Source: Haloplanus vescus (GTDB taxonomy: Archaea; Halobacteriota; Halobacteria; Halobacteriales; Haloferacaceae). Taken from it: a stretch of 64,000 nt of DNA. Position numbers and translations under genes: made by a program. The notes below the pieces were generated by a model. It saw nothing but the letters and a program-made list of their open reading frames with translations, searched no databases and had not been told where the DNA came from. Of the stretch, positions 19,228-25,799 are shown piece after piece. The stretch covers positions 186,001-250,000 of the forward strand of contig NZ_FNQT01000003.1 of NCBI RefSeq assembly GCF_900107665.1, given 5' to 3'. How positions within the stretch are numbered: position 1 is the stretch's first letter; each line of letters opens with the position of its first letter.

Positions 19228-19647
19228 ATGGCCGACTGCATCTTCTGTTCCATCGTCGACGGCGACATTCCCAACCACACCGTGTACGAGGACGACGACG
19301 TGTTGGCGTTCCTCGACGTCAACCCGTTGGCCCGAGGCCACACGCTCGTCATCCCGAAAGAGCACCACGAACGCGTCAACGACCTCCCCGCGGACCTGGC
19401 CGCGGACGTGTTCGCCACCGTCCACGACCTGACCGACGACGTGGAGGCGGCCGTCGACGCCGAGGCGACGACCATCGCCGTCAACAACGGCCCCGCCGCC
19501 GGGCAGGAAGTGCCGCACGTCCACGCCCACATCGTCCCGCGCTCGGAGGCCGACGGCGGCAAACCCGTCCACGCCCTCATCGACAACCCGCCCGAGGTGG
19601 ACGACGACGAGTTCGCGGACGTGGCCGCCGCCATCCGCGACGACTGA
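19228..19647 (+). CDS. HIT family nucleotide hydrolase
   Basis: A 139-residue Hint-branch HIT protein. It starts with the Zn-type Cys pair MADCIFCSI, has the DDVLAFLDVNPLARGHTLV core, and carries the catalytic triad motif GQEVPHVHAHIVPR (H-x-H-x-H). Members hydrolyse AMP-lysine/AMP-NH2 or dinucleoside phosphates. The ATG at 19228 is chosen over an upstream in-frame codon because MADCIFC is the family start and the TATA element fits it. Confidence 0.92.
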   Translation: MADCIFCSIVDGDIPNHTVYEDDDVLAFLDVNPLARGHTLVIPKEHHERVNDLPADLAADVFATVHDLTDDVEAAVDAEATTIAVNNGPAAGQEVPHVHAHIVPRSEADGGKPVHALIDNPPEVDDDEFADVAAAIRDD

Positions 19648-20108
19648 CGCTACTTCGACGCATTCGTTCTCGTCACGTTCTACCCTCATAGCCACGCGAA
19701 AATCGTCCGATTCTGTGGCATAAATTAGAAAATAGTGGAATTAAATACGTATATTTGTACTAGGTCGTATGGAGAAAAACCTATATGTTGTAAGAACGTC
19801 CAGATAATTGTACGAGGTGATAGAGGCACGAACACAGTACCGGATGACCGACACATCGGCTTCCGAGCCGACTGTCGTCACAGCCACACGAGACGGTCAG
19901 TCACCAGGGTGGTGCGGCCAGTAATTGCTACCCGACTCTCGGCCGGCGCTCCCACCTGCTCCCGGTGGGACCGGACACCCTGTCTTCGCGGTATGCCATG
20001 CCTCGCCACTTCGGCGGGGCTCAATTCGTTTTCTCGTCGAGCATTGCAGCCAGGTAGAATCGCGTCACGACCCGAGTCCTTTAGTCGGAGAGCGCGCCAC
20101 CTCGGTGC
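19648..20108 (+). other. 461-base gene-poor, partly AT-rich interval
   Basis: No convincing gene. Bases about 19718-19830 are much richer in A/T than anything around them. A 26-codon open frame (19844-19924, MTDTSASEPTVV...) follows but is too short to support. Two hairpins are visible: TCCCACC/GGTGGGA at 19950-19970 and GCCTCGCC/GGCGGGGC at 20000-20020. It may be a decayed mobile element or hold a small RNA; neither is proven. Confidence 0.5.
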
Positions 20109-20855
20109 ATGAGTGACGCTGCTGACGGGACGGCGGCGCTGGTCGGCGCCACTGGTGGCGCGGGGACGACGCGACTGACGGTCGAACTCGGAACCCTCCT
20201 CGCGAACGACGGGCGGGACGTGTGCATTCTCGACGCCGCCTTCGCGACGCAGGGCCTCGCCGACTACCTTTCCGGGCGACTCGACCCCGACCTGACGGCG
20301 CTGCTCACCGACGACGCGGACGCTCCGCTCTCGGACGGCGTCGTCGATTTCTCGCTCGACAGCGACGGCGGTCGGCTGGCCTGTTGCCCCGCCGCTGCCC
20401 CCTTCGAGCGACTGGCGCGAGCGAAATCACCGGCCGCGGCGCAGGCGTTCGAATCGCGGGTCGCCACCGCGGCGACGACGTTCGACCACGTCCTCGTCGA
20501 TACGCCGCCCGTGGCCGCGAATCAGGCCGTCGCTGCCGTGAACGCCACGGACCGAACCGTCCTCGTCGCGCCCGCGGCGACGCGTGGTCGGGACGCCGTC
20601 CAGCGACTCTCCGACCGCCTCGCCGACCTCGACGTCGACATCGACGGCGTCGTCTCGACGCGGGGTGAGCTCGCCGTCGCCGACGCCGCTGTCCCCGAGA
20701 CGGACGCCGACGTGACCGCCGCGCCGACCTGTCTCGCCGACTCCTCGATGGCGACTGCCGTCGCCACCGTCGCCGACATCGCTGTCGACGCGACGCCCGC
20801 GACCGAGGACGGCCGCGGCCTCCTCGACTCTGTCGGCGACCTTGTTTCGGGGTAG
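20109..20855 (+). CDS. MinD/ParA-like protein with degenerate P-loop
   Basis: A 248-residue MinD-fold protein. The N-terminal strand and P-loop position reads ALVGATGGAGTTRLTVELG, where active ParA/MinD have K-G-G-x-G-K-T-T. Both the signature Lys and the P-loop Lys are Thr here, and the second Thr is Arg. The switch II strand FDHVLVDTPPVA and the later TVLVAPAATRGRD region are retained. Haloarchaea carry several MinD paralogues; this one may bind nucleotide weakly or act as a non-hydrolysing partner. Tail-to-tail with bcp with no gap. Confidence 0.8.
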   Translation: MSDAADGTAALVGATGGAGTTRLTVELGTLLANDGRDVCILDAAFATQGLADYLSGRLDPDLTALLTDDADAPLSDGVVDFSLDSDGGRLACCPAAAPFERLARAKSPAAAQAFESRVATAATTFDHVLVDTPPVAANQAVAAVNATDRTVLVAPAATRGRDAVQRLSDRLADLDVDIDGVVSTRGELAVADAAVPETDADVTAAPTCLADSSMATAVATVADIAVDATPATEDGRGLLDSVGDLVSG

Positions 20856-21302
20856 TTACCCGCCGACGACGAACTCGCTTCGCGCGTCCTCGAGGACTGC
20901 CCGCGCGTGGCCGTCGGGGTCGACCGCGTCGTAGCGTTCGCGCACCTCACCGTCGGCGAGGAGGAAGGTGACCCTATCTGCCGTCCCGCCGTCGGTCGAG
21001 ACGCCGAAGGCCGACGCAACCTCGCCGTCGGGGTCCGCGAGCAAGTCGAACAGGAGACCCTCCGAATCGGCGAAGTCCGCATGTGTCTCGACGTCGTCGG
21101 TCGAAACACCATATACTGTCACGCCGAGTTCGCGGAATTCGGGCAGCGTCGCCTGGAACTCGCTTGCCTCCGTCGTGCACCCGCCCGTGAAGTCCTTGGG
21201 GTAGAAGTAGACGACCGCTGGGTCCGCGAAGGAGAGGGTGACCGACTCGCCGTCCTGTGTCTGTGCCGTGATTTCGGGCGCTGAATCGCCGGGTTCGAGC
21301 AT
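20856..21302 (-). CDS. bcp: Peroxiredoxin, Bcp/PrxQ type
   Basis: Thiol peroxidase of 148 residues. The peroxidatic Cys is in FYPKDFTGGCTTEASEFQ (about residue 43). No second Cys is found in the helix five residues on (EFQAT), so this is a 1-Cys type or uses an external thiol. The thioredoxin fold is complete (VYGVSTDDVETHADF; PDGEVASAFGV). Starts MLEPGDSAPEIT. Confidence 0.92.
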   Translation of the reverse strand: MLEPGDSAPEITAQTQDGESVTLSFADPAVVYFYPKDFTGGCTTEASEFQATLPEFRELGVTVYGVSTDDVETHADFADSEGLLFDLLADPDGEVASAFGVSTDGGTADRVTFLLADGEVRERYDAVDPDGHARAVLEDARSEFVVGG

Positions 21303-21360
21303 CGACGGCGATTGGGCGGCAACCGGGATAATCGGTTCGACGGCCGCCGTGGGCTGCCGG

Positions 21361-21876
21361 TTATCGGAGGTCCTCGACGGCGCTCATTGTCTCGGCGAGC
21401 GCGTCGCGCTTGGCGACGGACGCGTTCGACTCGGGTTCGAGGACGCCCGCGACGGCGTCGGCCAGGTCCGGGACGGCCTCGTGGGTTTCGACGTACGTCG
21501 CGAGCGCGAACTCGGCTTCATCGGCGCCGACGAGAGTGACGGCTTCGGACCGCGAGAGGTCGCCGTCGAGCCAGTCGCGCAGAATCTCGCGGGCCGTCGG
21601 CGCCAGCGGCGACACGCCCGTGACGCCACATCGATGCAGGAGTTTGGCGGCCGTCATCGGTGCGATACCCGCCTCGCGGGCACAGTCGCCGATACTCGTC
21701 CCCGCCGCGTACGCGTCGAGGACGCTCGCTGCCGCCTCGGGCGTACACGGCAAGTGATTCGCGTGCGCGTCGAGGCGGTCCAGCAGGTCACTGCCCGTCG
21801 CGTCGACCGTCGGGACGCCACGCTCGCGCTGCTGTTCGCACACTTCGATTCCGGCCGCGATGTCCGACAACCCCAT
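21361..21876 (-). CDS. Haloarchaeal protein of unknown function with HTH-like core
   Basis: A 171-residue helical acidic protein. Residues about 45-85 contain TPEAAASVLDAYAAGTSIGD and CAREAGIAPMTAAKLLHRCG, which look like a sigma-like/resolvase-type helix-turn-helix (repeated small-residue turns between helices). The C-terminal half is Ala/Glu-rich helices. I recall a haloarchaeal DUF (DUF7858) next to tfb and minD, but cannot confirm membership. It is divergent from the TFB gene with a 150-base gap. Confidence 0.72.
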   Translation of the reverse strand: MGLSDIAAGIEVCEQQRERGVPTVDATGSDLLDRLDAHANHLPCTPEAAASVLDAYAAGTSIGDCAREAGIAPMTAAKLLHRCGVTGVSPLAPTAREILRDWLDGDLSRSEAVTLVGADEAEFALATYVETHEAVPDLADAVAGVLEPESNASVAKRDALAETMSAVEDLR

Positions 21877-22026
21877 CAACCGAGGTTCGTTCGCTATCCG
21901 ACAAAAAACCTCGCCCGGCGACGAGTAACGTACCTATTACCGGTACGTTATGCACGCCCGCTCGCCCCGAATTTCCCGGTTCGCGCCCTCGTTTAAATAC
22001 TCCATCGGGACCTATCTTCACGTGTG

Positions 22027-22890
22027 ATGAGTCAGGCACGCGAGGCCGAATGCCCGGAGTGTAGTGGACGACTGAACGCCGACGGGACCGAGACGGTCTG
22101 CGGGCAGTGCGGACTCGTCGTCGACGAGTACTGCATCGACCACGGTCCGGAGTGGCGGTCGTTCGACGACGATCAGACGAACCCCGAGCGGACGGGCGCA
22201 CCGCTGACGCAGTCGCGACACGACCGCGGGCTGTCGACCGATATCGGGCGGTCGACGCGAGTGAAGGGGCGGAAGCGTCGTCGACTCTCGCGCATGCGAG
22301 TCCAGCACAACCGGGCTCAGATATCGTCCAAGCGCGAGCGCAATCAGGTGTACGCCTTCACCGAGATTCGACGGCTCGTGAGTGCGTTGTCGCTCCCGAA
22401 GCACATCCGCGAGTCGGCGTGCTCGCTGTTCCGGTCGGCGCAGTCTGCTGACCTCCTCCGCGGACGCTCGCTCGAAGGCTTCGCCTCGGCGACGGTGTAC
22501 GCCACCTGCCGAACTTGCTCCGTCTCGCGGACCGTCGAGGAAGTCGTCGACGCCGCGAAAGCCACCGAGGACGAACACCAGGCTGCCTACCGCGCGCTGA
22601 ATCGCGAACTCGACATCCCGACCGGCCCCATCGACCCCGCGGAGTACGTCCCACGCTACGCCAGCGAACTTGACGTGAGTCAGGCGGTCCAGCGGGCCGC
22701 CGAAACGTACGCTCGCCGCCTCCGAGAGTCGGGCGACACCGCCGGCCGCAATCCGAGTGGCGTCGCCGCGGCTTGTCTCTACACCGCCGCCCGCGACGCC
22801 GGGGAATCGCTCACCCAGCGCGATGCCGCCGAAGTCGCGGACGTGACTCCCGTTACGGTCCGCAATACCTACCAGCTCTTGCAGGACTGA
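22027..22890 (+). CDS. tfb: Transcription initiation factor TFB
   Basis: Archaeal TFIIB homologue that bridges TBP and RNA polymerase at BRE/TATA promoters. The 287 residues carry an N-terminal zinc ribbon (CPECSGRLNADG ... CGQCGLVVD), a B-finger/linker region (DHGPEWRSFDDD and RVKGRKRRRLSRM), and two cyclin folds (about 105-190 and 200-287), the second ending VADVTPVTVRNTYQLLQD. Haloarchaea have multiple TFBs, so this is one of a set. Its last 22 bases overlap the 3' end of the convergent minD gene. Confidence 0.93.
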   Translation: MSQAREAECPECSGRLNADGTETVCGQCGLVVDEYCIDHGPEWRSFDDDQTNPERTGAPLTQSRHDRGLSTDIGRSTRVKGRKRRRLSRMRVQHNRAQISSKRERNQVYAFTEIRRLVSALSLPKHIRESACSLFRSAQSADLLRGRSLEGFASATVYATCRTCSVSRTVEEVVDAAKATEDEHQAAYRALNRELDIPTGPIDPAEYVPRYASELDVSQAVQRAAETYARRLRESGDTAGRNPSGVAAACLYTAARDAGESLTQRDAAEVADVTPVTVRNTYQLLQD

Positions 22891-23537
22891 ACCGCGTCGG
22901 CGAGCGACCGAACACCCGCCGCTGCGTCCGATTCCGGTGCCGCCGTCACTATCGGCTGGTCCGCTTCGACAGACCGCCCGACCCGCGGGTCCGTGGGTAT
23001 CGTCGTGACCGGCGCCCCGAGGACTTGTCGGAACGCGTCGGTCGGTGCGTCGTCCGCTCCATCGAGGCGATTGAGTGCGACGCCTGCCAGCCCAGCGTCG
23101 AGTTCCCGCGCCAACTCTCGCGTCCGAACCGCGTCCGCCAGCGCGAAGCGCCGCGGCGACGCGACTAGTATGCAGATATCGGCGACGGCGAGGGGGATGC
23201 CAACGTCGGCACGCAGGCCCGCGGGACAGTCCACGACCACGTCGCCCGCCTCGGCGGCCACCCGTTCGAGCACCTCGGCCAACCGACTCACGTCCGCTGC
23301 CCGGGCGCCGGCGAGCGAGCGACCACACGGCAGCACCGACACCGTTCCGCCGCGCACCGCTTCCGTCGCCGACGCCCGTCCGGCGAGCACGTCGTGCAGG
23401 TCCGGTCCTCGGCCCCGGGGGAGGTCCGCCATCCCGAGGTCGGCGTCGACGACGACGGCGTCGAGCGCCGCGCCGACGTTGTACGCGACGGTCGTCTTGC
23501 CGACACCGCCTTTCCCGCCCGCGACGGCGACAATCAC
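22869..23537 (-). CDS. ParA/MinD-family ATPase, last gene of the MCM operon
   Basis: A 222-residue deviant-Walker ATPase. Its P-loop AVAGGKGGVGKTTVAYN starts at residue 4, switch I is VDADLGMADLPRG, switch II is VVVDCPAGLRADVG, and the adenine-contact strand includes ALNRLDGAD. The start GTG at 23535-23537 overlaps the upstream gene's stop as GTGA; a longer open frame upstream is an Arg-rich shadow of that gene and is rejected. Such ATPases position or segregate DNA, chemoreceptor arrays or division planes. Co-transcription with mcm favours a chromosome role (inference). Confidence 0.88.
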   Translation of the reverse strand: MIVAVAGGKGGVGKTTVAYNVGAALDAVVVDADLGMADLPRGRGPDLHDVLAGRASATEAVRGGTVSVLPCGRSLAGARAADVSRLAEVLERVAAEAGDVVVDCPAGLRADVGIPLAVADICILVASPRRFALADAVRTRELARELDAGLAGVALNRLDGADDAPTDAFRQVLGAPVTTIPTDPRVGRSVEADQPIVTAAPESDAAAGVRSLADAVQSCKSW

Positions 23538-24265
23538 GACAACCTCCAGAGCGCTTCGACCGGCACGTCGACCGCCTCCGCCCGTTCCGCCAGCGCCGCA
23601 ACGCGGCGTTCGACCGTCGCCAACGCCTGTGCGTCGCTCGCGATGCGTTCCTCGAGCGCCGCGATGTCTGCCTCGTCGGACTCCAGCACTGTCGTCGCCG
23701 TCTCGACGGATGCGTCGGTCACTCGCTCCCCGCGCTCGACGCGTTCGGCGACGGTATCGAGCCACGCTTCGACGGCGTCTGGTATGCCCTCAGCTGTGGC
23801 GTCGCCGCTCGTCGTCACCTCGTCCGCCGAACGTTCTGCCGCTTCGTCTGCTGGACGTTCTGTCGCCTCGTCCGCTGAACGTTCCGTTGCATTGGTTGCC
23901 GACGGTAGCGCGTCCGCCGGCGGTCGAGCATCGCCGAGTTCGCGCAGCACCGTCGCCGCCGTGGTACTCTCTTCAGCGTCGGCCGCACGCCCCTCGTCGG
24001 CCACCGACACCGGCGGCCGGCGGGCCGGTGCCGAACAGGCGTACCCGAGTACGCGCCGTCCATCCGACGACACGACGCTCTCGAACCCTTCTTCGTCCCA
24101 TCCGGATTCGGGGACGCCGTCCCGACGCGGGGGCAGGACGCGGCCGTCGAGTCGGTTCGTCACTCGGACGCGACGGGGGACCGACGACGGGTTACGCACC
24201 TCGACCGTCACGAGCGTCACGTCCGCTCGCCCGTCGAGCGACGTGACTGACCAGTCGGTTTCCAT
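23534..24265 (-). CDS. Two-part acidic protein with octapeptide repeats and coiled coil
   Basis: A 243-residue protein. Residues 1-80 form a beta-rich domain (DWSVTSLDGRADVTLVTVEV and RVRVTNRLDGRVLPPRRDG), which looks like a small Ig/transglutaminase-type sandwich. Residues about 125-148 hold three 8-residue repeats (ERSADEAT/ERPADEAA/ERSADEVT), and residues 165-243 are a coiled coil (LEERIASDAQALATVERR). It is coupled to the downstream ParA gene through GTGA. I recall DUF7857 for this neighbourhood but cannot verify; function unknown. Confidence 0.75.
   Translation of the reverse strand: METDWSVTSLDGRADVTLVTVEVRNPSSVPRRVRVTNRLDGRVLPPRRDGVPESGWDEEGFESVVSSDGRRVLGYACSAPARRPPVSVADEGRAADAEESTTAATVLRELGDARPPADALPSATNATERSADEATERPADEAAERSADEVTTSGDATAEGIPDAVEAWLDTVAERVERGERVTDASVETATTVLESDEADIAALEERIASDAQALATVERRVAALAERAEAVDVPVEALWRLS
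23820..23891 (-). repeat. Three 24-base in-frame tandem repeats
   Basis: Units at 23820-23843, 23844-23867 and 23868-23891 share TCGTCYGCYGRACGTTCYGYYGC-type sequence and encode the (E-R-S/P-A-D-E-A/V-x) octapeptides of the surrounding gene. The differences are mostly at wobble positions, so the peptide is conserved more strongly than the DNA. Confidence 0.8.
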
Positions 24266-24282
24266 ACGCCCGCGTGGCCGCG

Positions 24283-25110
24283 CTATCCGACATAAATCAC
24301 CGGCGCGTCGAGGGTCGTCCTCGCCGTTTCGGCGGCGATATCGGCCTCGGCTGTGACCGTGACCGGGGCGTCGAGTGGCGCTAGCCGTGCCACCGCGAAC
24401 GCTGCCGTCGTCCGCGGGCCGTCGTACGTCCCCGGCGATTCGGCCGCGGTTCCGCGCCCCGGTACGGCGTCGAGTGCGGTTCGGAAGCGCTCCCAGACGT
24501 CGCCGACCAAGTCCTGCCTGACCTCTCGTTCGAGGTTCGCGACGCGGTCCTCGAGTTCGAGGCGCCGGTCACGCTGGTCGCGTGCCGCTCTCGCGGCCCG
24601 TTCCGCCTGTTCGAGGGCTTGCTCGGCCGCGATGCGCTCCGTCTCGCTCTCGGCGAGTTCGCTCGTCGCCTCCTGCAGTCGCTCCTCTATCGACTCCGTC
24701 TCCGCGTCTACCTCCTTGCGGGCCTGCAAACGCCCGCGCAGTTCCGCGACCCGCTCTCGCAGTCGTGCTTCCCGGTCGCCCGCCGCCGCGACGCGTCGTC
24801 GCGCGTCTGCCACCTCCACCGTCGGCGGCGACAGCGACGCCAACTCTTCCCGTGCGTCCTCGAGTGCCGACTGCGACGGCGACGTGTGGCCGAGCGCTCG
24901 TGCCGCCGCCGCGAGCGCCGCCCGCAAGTCGAACGTCGCCGGCGGGAGGCGAGCGACGTGATCGTGGACGGCGCTCGGGTCGGGGCAGTCGACGGTGACT
25001 GGCGACTCTCCCTCTCTGACGGCCCGCACAACGGCCGCTGGCGATACGTCAGTATCGCGCAAATCCACGACTGCTCCCGCGTACGTTCGGCCCTCGTAGT
25101 CGACGCGCAC
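24283..25110 (-). CDS. Long coiled-coil protein of the MCM operon
   Basis: A 275-residue protein with a GTG start. The N-terminal about 90 residues (MRVDYEGRTYAGAVVDLRDT) form an alpha/beta domain. About residues 95-205 are an uninterrupted coiled coil (LREKVAEL-type heptads such as AELRGRLQARKEVDAETESI and ELAESETERIAAEQALEQAE). A C-terminal beta-rich section ends TARTTLDAPVIYVG. The coiled-coil arrangement recalls cytoskeletal or SMC-accessory proteins but no head motif is present. It lies 17 bases upstream of the repeat protein gene. Unknown function. Confidence 0.78.
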   Translation of the reverse strand: MRVDYEGRTYAGAVVDLRDTDVSPAAVVRAVREGESPVTVDCPDPSAVHDHVARLPPATFDLRAALAAAARALGHTSPSQSALEDAREELASLSPPTVEVADARRRVAAAGDREARLRERVAELRGRLQARKEVDAETESIEERLQEATSELAESETERIAAEQALEQAERAARAARDQRDRRLELEDRVANLEREVRQDLVGDVWERFRTALDAVPGRGTAAESPGTYDGPRTTAAFAVARLAPLDAPVTVTAEADIAAETARTTLDAPVIYVG

Positions 25111-25129
25111 GGCTCAGTCTCCCGTCACC

Positions 25130-25468
25130 TCACAGGTCGCTTTCGCGCATGTTCTCGGGGTCTGGGTGGTCCGTCCCCGACGCGAACTTGGCGTACGGCG
25201 TGCTCGGCGTGTCGCGGTCCTCGTACGCCTCGGCGGCTTCGCGGACCGACTCCGGGACGGTTTCGAACTCGTTGAACGGGTCGGTCCGTTCGACCTGTAC
25301 GTCCCCGCTGTGTTTCGCGCGGAGTCGAAGCGCCAGAAAGGCTCCGAGCTCTGTCTCCTCGAACAGCGCCGCCCGGCCGAGCGAACGCACCACCGTCGAC
25401 TCGTGGGTTCGGCAGACGTTTCGAAGCGTCGTTCTCGCGGCCCGCGAGTACGTGACGACGAGTAGCAA
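25130..25468 (-). CDS. Small conserved-type protein of the MCM operon
   Basis: A 112-residue protein, apparently starting at TTG. The first 60 residues (YSRAARTTLRNVCRTHESTV and ALFEETELGAFLALRLRAKH) form a compact helical domain with many Arg. The C-terminal 50 residues are acidic and probably disordered, ending PENMRESDL. No known motif. It sits 19 bases upstream of the coiled-coil gene and 49 bases downstream of the preceding gene, fitting one transcript. Confidence 0.7.
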   Translation of the reverse strand: MLLVVTYSRAARTTLRNVCRTHESTVVRSLGRAALFEETELGAFLALRLRAKHSGDVQVERTDPFNEFETVPESVREAAEAYEDRDTPSTPYAKFASGTDHPDPENMRESDL

Positions 25469-25517
25469 CGTCTCCGGTTGGAGACGCGGTGTGACCTAAC
25501 GGTATCGGTACCGGCAG

Positions 25518-25799
25518 TCATCCCAATCGCTCGACGTCGAACGATTCTGGCGGGTCCGAGGCGTGTTCGGCGACCCGCTCTCTGGCCGCGGCCCGCGACT
25601 CAGCAACGACGACGACGCCCTCGACGGCCTCGTCGCCTCGCCCTGCGTACGCCCCCAGCCCGGTCTCGTCGTCGAACTCCGTCGCGTACGTCCGCAGCGT
25701 CGCGAGCACTCGCTCTTCGGTCGCCGCGAGGTCCGCCTCTCCCTCTTCGAACGCCCGAAGCGCCTGCTCGACGTTTCGAATCGTGGAGATGCGGTCCAT
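25518..25799 (-). CDS. Small helical protein coupled to mcm
   Basis: A 93-residue acidic protein: an N-terminal amphipathic helical pair (RNVEQALRAFEEGEADLAAT; ERVLATLRTYATEF), a Gly-rich turn (GLGAYAGRGDEAVEG), then a strand VVVVAES and a helix. Its ATG shares a base with the mcm stop codon (TGATG at 25797-25801), so it is translated in strict coupling with the helicase and is a candidate MCM-associated factor. No family recognised with certainty. Confidence 0.75.
   Translation of the reverse strand: MDRISTIRNVEQALRAFEEGEADLAATEERVLATLRTYATEFDDETGLGAYAGRGDEAVEGVVVVAESRAAARERVAEHASDPPESFDVERLG

Noticed and set aside
19735-20112. 125-residue open frame over the AT-rich gap
   Set aside because: Cys/Arg/Ser-rich without the acidic bias of real genes here and spans AT- and GC-rich parts; no start context.
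22869-23765. Longer N-terminus of the ParA gene (298 residues)
   Set aside because: The extra 76 residues are an Arg/Gly-rich shadow of the upstream gene; the GTGA overlap and P-loop position fix the start at 23537.
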